Part shown: one piece after another, positions 54,418 to 64,000 of the stretch
Position numbering within the stretch: the stretch's first letter is position 1
How the letters are laid out: each line of letters opens with the position of its first letter
Assembly: GCF_024139115.2 (NCBI RefSeq)
Contig: NC_085140.1
Coordinates: 161,412,452-161,476,451 of the forward strand
DNA from: Armigeres subalbatus
Taxonomy: Eukaryota; Arthropoda; Insecta; Diptera; Culicidae
Direction of reading: 5' to 3'
DNA length: 64,000 nt
Translations under genes and position numbers: made by a program
Notes under the pieces: generated by a model
Told to the model about the DNA's origin: nothing
The model's database searches: none
Seen by the model: only the letters and a program-made list of their open reading frames with translations

Positions 54418-56203
54418 TTTTTTTTCCTCGTTTGTCGGGTGAAGATCACTGCGTCCAGATTTTAGGACTATTGTGATATACCTTTTTGCTGTGAAATACG
54501 CAAGTTATCTCAGTAACATGTTTGTCACTGAGATACCTTGGTATCGACTGAACTCAAGACCATCTATTATTAATGAATAGAGATCCTGAGTTACAGTATG
54601 TGACTCCCCCATTCTGGCGAGACTGGCTTTATGAAGCCAACCACGTCCTTGGGGGATAAGATCCATATGTCAGCAGGCCCTAAAAAGGGCTTGCTGAGAA
54701 CTTTGAACCTACGTTGGGTGAGTGCACTGCAATAGCAGAGGATGTGTTCTGATGTTTCTCTCTCCTCGTCTCAGAAGCGGCAATTTGAGGTTTGGATTGC
54801 TCCGATCTTTTGTAGATGGTATCTGCAGGGGCAGTGTCCAGTTATTAGACCGGTGTAGATGTTGAGATCCCTTTTGTAGAGACCTAATAGTTGTTGGGTT
54901 TTCTTGGGGTTAATCGTTACGAGCCTTTTGGATTGGCTCGTATGGGGAAGTGCATTCCAGTTTGATGTGATTTGACTGACCATATATTTGTTCAGTTCCA
55001 TTTTTACAGAGCAGATCCCGCAGAAGGGCTCAGGGCCAATGAACCTTTCATTAGATCCATTCCTGGCTAGCTCATCAGCAATCTCGTTTCCCTCTAGACA
55101 CGTATGTCCTGGGATCCAATATAGGTAGACTCGATTGCGTATGGATAAGTTTTTCAAAGCCAGAATGCATTCCCACACTAGCTTTGAGTTACAAGTGTAG
55201 TTATTAAGCGACTCAAGTGCCGCTTGGCTGTCAGAGAAAATACATATTTTTGCAAATCTATACTTTCTCCTCAGGCATAATAACACGCATTCTAATATTG
55301 CATATATTTCCGCCTGAAATACTGTGGGCCACTGTCCTAAGTGGACAGAAATTTTTGTTGTATGGCCATAGATTCCGGATCCTGTCAGATTATTCATTTT
55401 CGAACCATCTGTGAAGAAATTTATAGAGCCTGTTGGAACGCTGGGTCCACCTCCTTCCCACTCCTGGCGGGAAGGAATGAACACATCGTAAGGTAAGTCA
55501 TAATTGACTACTGTTTCCATCCAGTCACTACAAATTCATATTGCGGGATTTATGGCAAATTCATTTAATATGCTGAGGTGACCCGTAAGGTCTCCCTGAC
55601 AGCAGTGTTTTTGTTCTCTTTAACCTTAGAGCACTTTTTCCGCTTCCAGCTTTATGAATTGATCTAACCGGGGCAGGTGGAGCATTGCGTCTAGGGCCAA
55701 AGTGGGTGTACTACGAACTGCACCAGTGATGGCTATGCAAGCGGTGCGTTGGATTTTGTTGAGCTTAGCCCTTGCAGCAGCCTCATTAGTTTTAGGCCAC
55801 CAGACAAGGGAAGCATAAGTTGTCCTGGGACGGACAATGGTTTTATATATCCACATGATCATACTTGGTTTTAGGCCCCATCTTTTACCAAGGGTTTTTG
55901 AACAAACCCAAAGTGTATTGAGACCTTTCTGCACAACTGATTGGAGATGAGAGTTCCAATTAAGCTAAGTCGAGTATGACACCTAGATATTTTACTTCAC
56001 TTGAATAAACCAATTGTGTTTGATTCAAGAAAAGGGGTTTCAGTTGTACCTTTCTCCGTTTGGTGAAAGGGATAATGGAAGTTTTTGTAGGATTTATGCC
56101 TAGTTGATACTTTTGACACCAGGAAAAAGTGTGATTTAGGGCAGATTGCATTCTTTCCACGATAACACTTTCGAATTTGCCTCGTACAATAATGACAACG
56201 TCA
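54418..56203 (-). mobile_element. 5'-truncated RNase-H-bearing LINE (I/Loner group)
   Basis: The minus-strand element ends in an A-run (54418-54425 as T on +). TCAATATGGT lies on both sides (54408-54417, 56204-56213), a target duplication. It lies within TIR element K. Confidence 0.8.
54591..56203 (-). pseudogene. LINE reverse transcriptase end plus RNase H, with breaks
   Basis: The protein starts at DDVVIIVRG, the second half of the RT catalytic motif, then QLGINPTKTSIIPF and VKYLGVILD (to 55960). A frame change leads to YKTIVRPRTTYASLVWW and LNKIQRTACIAITGA (55626-55934). Another frame (54771-55520) carries the RNase H: FFTDGSKMNN, FQAEIYAIL, FSDSQAALESL and HTCLEGNEIADELA, all four acidic positions present. 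A TGA at 54771-54773 falls where the C-terminal CCHC finger should continue. The same frame then reads EERETSEHILCYC to a final stop at 54591. RNase H plus C-terminal finger places it in the I/Loner group; clade not resolved. Confidence 0.85.
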
Positions 56204-56702
56204 TCAATATGGTAGTGTATTACAAAATTTCAAAGAATTCCTTGGGAATTTTGATGATAGCTATGAAAATTAGTAAGAATCTCCAGTGGGAATTCCACAG
56301 ATTTTTAGAAGATATAATTATTTATGGATATTTTGATTTTTCCAGTTTTCAATTTTAGTTCCCGGGAATTATGAAAGAACAAAGGTCTCATTTTTCGCAT
56401 AATTTCTTGCATTTTGAATGGTTATTTTGGAAATGCTCACCAGTTTTTGTAATAATGAGACCAATGAAATGAAGTACGCTTTGTTTATTTCCATGGTTAT
56501 TCGACGGAAGATCCGAAGGGGTTTCAATAACCAAACATGCGAACCGACCGTTACGGCCAAATGACCTATTCGACCAAATGACTTATTCGACGTATGACCC
56601 CTTTGGCCAGATGGATTTCAGCCTAATGGCTTGTTCGGCCTAGTGGCATTCGGTCAAATGGATTTCCACTAAATGAGTGTCGGCCAACCGACCCTTTCCC
56701 AT

Positions 56703-57038
56703 AATGCTAATCCCAAGTAACGCTCTTGGAGATCATTATTAACTCTACAAGAGTGTTTTAAAATCAAAATGTTACTAGGGATGGTAACCTGGACAATTCC
56801 TTCGGCATTCTTTCCAGAATTTTCTTCAAAAATTCTTTCGTGATTTCCTCCTGAAATTTACTCAGAAATTGCTTCATCAATTTTTACGAGAAACAGTTTT
56901 AAGGAATCCGTTGGAAACTCCTCCATGCACACCATCGAGAACTGCCCCATTGGACTCTTTTGTTAAAATCTGCATTCATTCTTTTGAATAATCATCCAGC
57001 AGTTCCTTCTTTAGAAGTTTCTACTTCTGGGTTATCTA
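56703..57038. other. Spacer with decayed minisatellite-like words
   Basis: AATTCCTTCGGCATTC, TTTCCTCCTGAAATTT and similar words relate to the 24-bp minisatellite. No gene. Confidence 0.45.
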
Positions 57039-57137
57039 GTGTAAAACGTCCAATAGCAGACCCCCAAGTATCGTAATTTTGCTCTTCCTGCCACAAGGAG
57101 TTAAAACTTTCAACGTATCAATTAACATTTCAAAGTA

Positions 57138-57190
57138 AGAGACGAGACAGCCTTGGGCTTAAAGTTTCCTTAATAAAGATAAAAAAAAAA
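57138..57190 (+). mobile_element. Retroposed 3' tail with poly(A)
   Basis: About 40 bp ending AATAAAGAT plus an A-run are flanked by ACATTTCAAAGTA (57125-57137 and 57190-57202). The intact site is visible in element D near 40017. Its parent family is not identified. Confidence 0.75.
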
Positions 57191-57232
57191 CATTTCAAAG
57201 TATGACTGAATTTGCCCTTTAGTAGACGCCCT

Positions 57233-58264
57233 GTAGACCACTACCTCGTTGCAGTATGTCTGCGCTTAAAACCCTCGACGATGTACACCATGCATAGGAG
57301 TCGTCCGCCGCGGCTAAACATAGGGACACGCGGGACACACGCGCAGGACATACGACTTCTGGCTCCGTATCTTCAGGAAATCCAGGAGATCGGCTACCTG
57401 CAAAACAACAAAGCCCCTGGAGTTGACCAACTACCAGGAGAGCTATTTAAACACGGTGGTGAGGCACTAACTAGAGCGCTGCACTGGGTAATTACCAAGG
57501 TTTGGGAGGATAAGGTTCTGCCACAGGGTGTCGTGTGTCCCATCTACAAAAAGGGCGATAAGCTGGATTGTAGCAACTACCGCGCAATCCCATTGCTGAA
57601 CGCCGCCTACAAGGTACTCTGCTAACTTTCATGCCGCCGACTAACACCAATTGCAAAAGAGTTTGTGGGGCAGTACCAGGCGGGATTTATGGGTGAACGC
57701 TCTACCACAGATCAGGTGTTCACCGTACGTCAGGAATTATAGAATTGCTGCGAATACAAAGTGCCCTCACATCATCTATTTATCGACTTTAAAGCCGCAT
57801 ATGATACAATCGATCGGAGCTAGCTATGGCAGCTAAGCACGAAAACGGATTTCCGGATAAAACTGACTTCGAAACGCGCAGAGGGTTACGGCAAGGTGAT
57901 GGTCTTTCGTGTCTGCTATTCAACATCACTTTGGAAGGGGTAACACGAAATACGAAGGGCAGGTATCGACACGAGTGGTACGATTTTCACGAAGTCCGTC
58001 CAGTTATCTGCGGTGGGCCGGGTACGTAGCCAGAATGTCAGACAGTAATCCGGTGAAAATGGTTCTCGACAACGATCCGACCGGAACAAGACGGCGAGGT
58101 GCACAGCGGGAAAGGTGGATCGATCAGGTGGATGACGGTTTGCGGACCCTCCGCAGACTGCATCGTTGGCGACGTGCAGCCATGGTCCGAGCTGAATGGA
58201 GAAGACTTTTGTGTATTACACAGGCTACTCCGGCCTTAGTCCGGTAAATAATATAATAATAGAA
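57233..58264 (+). pseudogene. RTE family 1 remnant with several internal deletions
   Basis: It starts inside the endonuclease (DHYLVAVCLRLK). It jumps from RSRPPRLNIG to AQDIRLLAPYLQEIQE, continues NNKAPGVDQLPGE and CPIYKKGDKLDCSNYRA, then shifts frame (57625). DFKAAYDTIDR lies in another frame. The catalytic FADD region is deleted: the text passes from the HEVRPVI stretch (TKSVQL equivalent) at about 58008 straight to CGGPG/GHVARM-type sequence. It ends TPALVR and a TAAATAATATAATAATA tail. CCTGT on both sides is a possible duplication. Confidence 0.85.
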
Positions 58265-58539
58265 CACCTGTGGCCCCATAATAGGAAATTGCTTCCCTAT
58301 AGTTGACACTTCATTTGATTTTCTTATTCCGTTTCGGGATGTTCGTCTTCCCTATTATGAACCCGCCAAAATATTCTTATAATTGTCACACTACAACTCA
58401 CTTTACAAAATAGTAAAAAAAAACTGCTCTATGCTTACTTTCCATAGCATTTTCTATTACAAGGTAAGTTCTCCCGAAGGAATATCAAAGAAAAGTTTTA
58501 TATTATGCTGTAATAATGCAAATATGGCTGGAGGGTCGA

Positions 58540-58958
58540 TGAAGTCCTTTGGCTATTCCTTCAATAATGGCTTCCTTGGAAAGTACCTTCTGTAGCCACT
58601 ACAACTGTTTTCTTGATTTCCTCACGAATGATTCCTCAGAAATATAGTTCCTTCGCGAATATATTTCAGCAATTCATACGCGAATTCCTCCACATTTTTT
58701 TCCTGAAATTTATCTATTTAGAAATTTCTTCAAAATTCTCTAGAATGTTATTGAAGACGACTGGAAATAGTTTTTATGTAGAGATTTTGAATCGGTTATC
58801 GAATAACTTCTGATGGAATTCCTGGATGAATTTTCGGAGAGATATCTGGAAAAAGAAATCTTGAGGAAATTGATGAAGCAAATTCCGAATATATTCCGGG
58901 AGAAATTGATGAAGGTATTATCAAAGGAACTCCTGACAGAATTCAAGAATTCCTGTAT
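58540..58958. repeat. Decayed minisatellite-like tract
   Basis: Degenerate GAATTCCT, AATTTCTTC and GAAATTTATC words resemble the 30.5-31.3 kb tract; frames on both strands are by-products. Confidence 0.5.
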
Positions 58959-59280
58959 GAATTCTAGAGAACTATGTAGAGATTTCGGTTATCTCAGTCT
59001 TATAAAACCATTAAACGATTAGCGTTCTACTCTGCCCGATGTTTCGACCGTCGGATGTGGTCTCTTTCAAGAAAAATTGCTCAATCGTTTTCGTCCTAAT
59101 TTACACTTAGAACGGCACCTAGAACGACATATAAATTAGGACGAAAACGATTTAGCAATTTTTTTCCCTTGAAAAAGACCACATCCGACGGTCAAAACAT
59201 CGGGCAGAGTAAAACGCTAATCGTTCAATGGTTTTATAAGACTGAGATAACCAAAATCTCTACATAGTTCTCTAGAATTC
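58959..59280. repeat. Foldback repeat, arms about 145 bp
   Basis: GAATTCTAGAGAACTATGTA at 58959 is mirrored at 59261-59280. The arms include GACCACATCCGACGGTC followed by GAAACATCGGG, and the loop is about 30 bp. Arms are about 95 percent matched by eye. Confidence 0.9.
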
Positions 59281-60135
59281 ATTTTGTATATTCCTTCATT
59301 AATTCACCCAAGATTTCTTCCATGCTAGTAATTCCTACGAAAATTTCCCTCCTATGGATTCATTCAAGAATCTGTTCGAGGATTGTTTCGATGAATCCTC
59401 CCTCATAAATCCCTTTAGAGATTTCTTGCATATTTTTCCCAGGATTTCACGTCACAAGGATGCGCTTGAAAGAGAAGGATGAGTAAACGTCAGCAAGCTC
59501 TCTGGATATCGTTTATTCTTCTTATTATTAGCATTACATCTCCCACTGGGAAATTGCCGCATCACAGCTTAGTGTTCTCCAAGAACTTCCATAGTTATTT
59601 TGACCAAATCGACGCGCAATACAAATAAACTATTCGCCATCAACTTTTGCACGACGTTTAATATAAAAGTTCAAATAATGAATGCCCAATGGTTTCCACA
59701 ACCATGGATCACGCGAACTATCTCCGTACTCTTAAATCACAAATTGAAACAAAGTAGAAAAAAAATATTTCTGATGATATTTCTGCGTACTGAACGAAAC
59801 ATGATTAAACGCGCACTACATTTTCCTCTCACCCGTATTTTGCCCAATGTTTTACCAGATAACGTATTCAGGAACTTCTAATATTGTTCTACAAAATTTT
59901 TAGAGCATTATTTCAGAATTTACAGTTTGTCCACAAATTTGTTTGTTCTTTTGAAAGGTTGTTTCAAATTCAACAAATTTCAAATATGTTCTGAAAAGTT
60001 TTTTTCATCATGCATAATAGTGATTGTAGATTCAACAATCATATATACACAATCAAATATACCATGAGTTCTTCTTGGGTATTATTGATGACCTCAATTC
60101 TGGAAAATATATTTGTTCAGAAAATTTCTATAAAA
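59281..60135. other. Unassigned stretch, decayed minisatellite words at its start
   Basis: 59290-59450 has AATTCCTACGAAAATTTCC-type words. Nothing is recognised in the rest. Confidence 0.4.
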
Positions 60136-60663
60136 AACCCTGATTAATCCACCTAGCGGTGATGGTGCCTTTCTCGTGCATTATGAAAATAGTCTTTTGG
60201 CCATTACTCTTGAGCCCATAGTCCGATATGGCCAATTTTCGATAGGAAACAATGGGAGAGTATCCTGCGTTGAATGCAACTTGTTACGAGTAAATCGGTT
60301 AAGGATAAGTGCTTGCAAATTGAGTGACATTTTTTACTAAATTTTTCTATGAAAAAGTGGTATTTTGGCCATAACTTCCGAGCCCATAGTCCGATCTGAC
60401 CAATTTTCAATAGGAAACAATGGTAGAGTACCCTGCGTCGAATGCAACATGTTGCGAGTAAATCGGTTAAGGATAAGTACCTAAAAAATGAGTGACATTT
60501 TTTTCTGGGATGGTGCGCACAGACACACACACACAGACATCACCTCAATTCGTCGAGCTGAGTCGATCGGTATATAACACTATGGGTCTCCGGGCCTTCT
60601 ATAAAAAGTTTGTTTTTGGACCGATCCTATAGCCTTTACGTATACTTAGTATACGAGAAAGGC
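60136..60663. mobile_element. Dispersed Aedes-type TIR element with internal duplication
   Basis: GCCTTTCTCGT (60167) is mirrored by ACGAGAAAGGC (60653-60663). Inside, two direct units of about 165 bp (starting near 60187 and 60352) share GAGCCCATAGTCCGAT, ATAGGAAACAATGG and GCGAGTAAATCGGTTAAGG-type words. A CA-repeat and TGGGTCTCCGGGCC follow. A truncated end lies at 8661-8755. Confidence 0.75.
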
Positions 60664-61105
60664 AAAAATATATAGTTTTTAGGTTTCTTCGATAATTCAG
60701 CGCTGAATCCATGCAGATAAGCTATCATGAAATTCTTTTTGTAATCACGAAGGAAATTTTTATAATATTTCTGAGTTCACTCCGATAAGTGACATTTTCT
60801 TCGAAACAATCTGGAGTCCCAGAAATTCGCCTTGGTTGTTGTTGGTTTGATAGTTTTTCAGGTTTCCACAAGAGATTGCTTAAAATTCTTCAATTTTTTG
60901 CAATTTCAATAAAATTCACTATATGGGGTTGGACTTCCTCAGCATTCCTGGCATTACTTCAAATTTCAGAATTTGATTATTCAGATTTGATTATTAGATT
61001 ATTGTCGCTGAAAGGTGAGTGGATATTTTCTATTAGATTTCTGCTTTATTAGCCTTAATTTTCAAAGTAACCAACAGGATAGAAACCAAGAAACAGAACC
61101 AAGTA
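60664..61105. other. Unassigned stretch
   Basis: Decayed minisatellite-like words near 60700-60800; an 87-codon frame (60789-61052) has no motif. Confidence 0.35.
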
Positions 61106-61240
61106 CAAATCGGTCTAGCGAGTGTGGGGCGCTACCGAGAATGGAGAGATGTGGCCTCGAACAATGCATTTTGGCGTCAAATTGTTGAATCTTTGTTATC
61201 TGTCTAGATGTATACCTACTAAATAAATGAAATAATGAAT
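61106..61240 (+). mobile_element. RTE family 2 3'-end fragment
   Basis: GGAGAGATGTGGCCTCGAAC, TTTTGGCGTCAAATTGTTGA and the TAAATAAATGAAAT tail match 38950-39035. Confidence 0.85.
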
Positions 61241-62950
61241 CGAAAGAAAACCAACTATTCACGATGTGGTTCCATTATTTTAATTATTCGCTGTTCCGGG
61301 TGCCGATCGATGACCAAATGATCCCCTTCAGTACAGTTCGTCTGTCTTGGCAACATCAGTTTCGGCCAATATGACAATCTAATCGGAGGAGGCGAACGAT
61401 CGCCTCGATTGGTGTTCATTGTATTCCTTTTCCTTAATAATCTTGAACCGATCGTCACCCACGAGTACGCAGTGCACCATATTAATATAATATATTCACA
61501 CGCACTTCGCCGGTCTCGTGACGCTCGTTCGGCAATGTGATTCCAATGTGATCACGTTTTCCATTACTGATTACTTGATCCACGGTTCTAGTTACTATTT
61601 ACTCTAAGAACAGACCTCTGTCGCACATGTTTCGTCACACCGATTATTAGTCTAGGGTTTATTTGCGTTTAGAATTGTTGTTTGCTTTCATGTTCATACC
61701 TAACTGACGGTTTCCTATGTTACATCCCGGTTTATCCGCTAATGAGGCTGTGTTGCCTCTATGTGTGTGTGTCAAATATTGTTAACTGAAAAGGTCCTGC
61801 AAAAAATGTACAATTAGTCTGAACTCAACCGCACGTAAGAAGGCTGCTTCCTGAATGATCCTCAAGTCCGTTGGCAATCAACCAACGGTGCTTGTTTTAT
61901 TTCAGTTCCGTTTCAGACTTGTGACAATGTGATCTAACATATTTGCTATTACGCTCCAATTATTAGTTATTTTATTTGGTGTATGCTTACTAGAAGCAGT
62001 TTTCGATTTGTTCCTCAATTTTTGTTTCACTTTGTTCGACTATTGACTATTTGACTTTGAATGGCTGTTTCATTTCGCTAAGCTATCCGGGTAAAATTAA
62101 ATTCTGTTGAGTTTTTGTTTTGTTCCTTCGTTTGGATTGATTTTCTAATGATTCATTATAAGATCATTAAAATACACTATCATATTGTAAACTCGTTTTT
62201 CACATAATAGAAAGATCTTCGCCCTTATGCTGACTAGTTTTCGTTATTATTAACATTCACTTATTCTATTTGTATTTGTCATTTTTTGTTATCGTTTTCT
62301 CTCAGTTTTGTAAAAAAGTTATTAGTTAATAAACAACAATAAAGCATCTTAAAAAGTTACACTTATAACGGTTATTCACAGATTCGTATGGAAGTTTTAA
62401 CAATACAGACCACGTCAACTAAAAATGAAATTTGAAGTGAAATGCAAAACAATAATTTAATTATAAACGATTCATGATACGATTAGTTTCTCATGGAAGT
62501 TAAGCTTTGTCTGCAATAATATTTTTGATTTGCATGTTATCGCTACATCCTGTCGCGTAGTCTGCTTCTGATTCCTTGTTGTGTTTTAAATCCAAACCAA
62601 ACCAAACCGCTACAACGCAGGATTTATCCTACTCACATTCCCATTCAGAACGCCAAGATTTTGACAATATTGCCTTTAACCAGAGTAACAAGCCGTCTTT
62701 GGATATTTATTCAACCATAATAGATAGTCACATACATATAGCAACTTTGAGAATCTAAAAAAAGATTTTTAAGAAGCTGTATGATTCAAGTCCCAACCTG
62801 AAGGACAGTTTGGATGATCCAGAATATCTATCTTTCTATGCGATGTCTGTGAACTTCTAGATCAGATCGCAAGACCGTTGAATAGGATATTCATTCCTGA
62901 ATAATATGATTGCCGGTGAGCTATGAATTATTGCCCTATCTCAAACTTGC
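61241..62950. other. AT-rich sequence, nothing recognised
   Basis: A 67-codon minus-strand frame (61255-61458) is unusually rich in charged and polar residues for this window, but it has no recognisable motif. No repeats are seen; this may be single-copy host sequence. Confidence 0.4.
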
Positions 62951-62983
62951 AAGACAAGACAAGACAAAACAAGACAAGACAAA
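62951..62983 (+). repeat. (AAGAC)n microsatellite
   Basis: Six AAGAC units plus one AAAAC variant. Confidence 0.9.
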
Positions 62984-64000
62984 CTATTGATCGCAACACT
63001 TGATTACGAGAATAATTTAGGTTACCCAGAATAAATAGTAATCAAAATAATAATTATTTATCTATTTATATATATTATGTACGTATCGAAGTTTTGCTTA
63101 AGGCAAAAGGGCTTTTTCAGTAGCTGTAGACGTCACGAACTCATGGATAATTTGCGTGTCACAGAAAAAATGTTGCTATATTTTTACATCAACATGTCAT
63201 TGGAATTGATATTAATTCTGACCACTAATCCATTTTTTCTTGGACTTAACCGTTTTTTAATATATGAAGGTATTACATTAAAAATTATTTTTGAAATTTT
63301 TAAAATTGGATACTCATATTCAGAGTCGTAGCGTGGTGATCTTGGCTACAACTTTACTGGACGCCCCTTACTTTCTTGCAGATGCTCAACACAAAAACGG
63401 CAATGAAGGTAGGGAAATTTTAAATCAATTTTTTGCGTGGTGTACCTAATTATTTTTCATGAATTTCTTAAGCCTCTATAACCTTCATATGTTCCAATAT
63501 AGAGGTAGGAAATACAGGTTACTAAAAGTCATAAAATTTCTAGAAGTGCATTGAAATTTTTGAATTCAATAAACCTACGCAAATATCTTCTTGATCCAGT
63601 AGTGTGCGGATCCTCGACAAAAAATTTCAAACTTACTTGTTGTGTATTCACGCACTAGTGGATCTAGCTAGGCCAAAAACAATGTGTGCTGGTCGGTGAT
63701 TTGAGCGCTATCGAACCTAGACGAACAAAAAACCTACATTGGAATGGATTGGGTGACCTTCAGAATCACCATATTGATTAAGAAAAGTTCAACTCTGGAG
63801 TGGTTGGAATATCGATTGGACCTAGTCGTATCAAGAAAAGTCTAGAGTGGGTTGATTAATGGCCAGAATGGTCTTCAGCCTGCCGGTAGTTTATGGTGTG
63901 ATTCTTGTTTTCTGTATGCTGTAAGATATGTGCCGTCATTTTAAATACGCATCTTCATTTAAAAGTTAACCAGTTTATATAAAACCAAGAGATAAAATCA
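62984..64000. other. AT-rich sequence, nothing recognised
   Basis: The frame at 63077-63331 is AT-driven and has no motif. Confidence 0.4.

Larger units (their letters stand above)
53999..56702. mobile_element. TIR element K with GGCCGAA-rich ends
   Basis: The left end ATGGGAGAAGGGTCGTTAGG is mirrored by the right end (reverse complement ATGGGAAAGGGTCGGTTGG). AAT flanks both sides. Each end is an array of about 22-bp units of the type ATTTGGCCGAATGG (54015-54400; inverted at 56545-56690). The interior contains the truncated LINE at 54418-56203. No transposase. Confidence 0.75.
57039..58539. mobile_element. Second copy of TIR element D, split by two insertions
   Basis: GTGTAAAACGTCCAATAGCA at the left aligns with the start of element D. 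Middle and right parts (57204-57232; 58265-58539) align with 40030-40340. The right terminus is lost after CTGGAGGGTC. A 53-bp retroposed tail (57138-57190) and an RTE remnant (57233-58264) sit inside. Confidence 0.8.

Overview
The window is intergenic, transposon-packed insect DNA, most likely from a culicine mosquito (Aedes type). This rests on the combination of RTE-clade, R1-clade and RNase-H-bearing non-LTR retrotransposons, an IS630-Tc1-mariner DD37E transposon, many TIR foldback/MITE families, and short dispersed words that I recognise as common in Aedes intergenic DNA. No host protein-coding gene, rRNA or functional tRNA can be supported. The species call is inference; no host marker gene is present.

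Layout. 1-6.7 kb: a nearly full-length R1-clade LINE (902-6112) sits inside the reverse transcriptase of an older RTE-clade LINE, flanked by a 15-bp target-site duplication. 8.7-13.4 kb: TIR elements, one of them nested three deep. 14.9-18.8 kb and 31.3-35.4 kb: two collinear copies of one dispersed repeat, each split by different later insertions (a 2-kb TIR element; Helitrons, foldbacks and a tailed retroelement). 18.8-19.9 kb: a 24-bp minisatellite. 20.5-28.0 kb: a satellite of about 150 bp that changes orientation and is broken by an RTE element, a solo LTR and the DD37E transposon. 36.9-39.5 kb: a second RTE family. 39.7-46.0 kb: a LINE tail split by a MITE, then two hAT-like elements with clean 8-bp duplications. 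47-49.5 kb: nested foldbacks. 54.0-56.7 kb: a TIR element with GGCCGAA-rich ends carrying a 5'-truncated LINE. 57.0-58.5 kb: a MITE carrying an RTE remnant. 58.9-61.2 kb: further foldbacks and LINE tails. The rest, notably 49.5-53.0 kb and 61.3-64.0 kb, is AT-rich sequence in which I recognise nothing.

None of the transposon proteins is intact. The R1 element comes closest (one frameshift in ORF1, one nonsense codon in ORF2). The most interesting signal is a 5' leader of about 190 bp shared by the R1-clade element and an RTE-clade element. It contains a hairpin whose stem is preserved by compensatory changes, which suggests a functional RNA module exchanged between two unrelated LINE clades.
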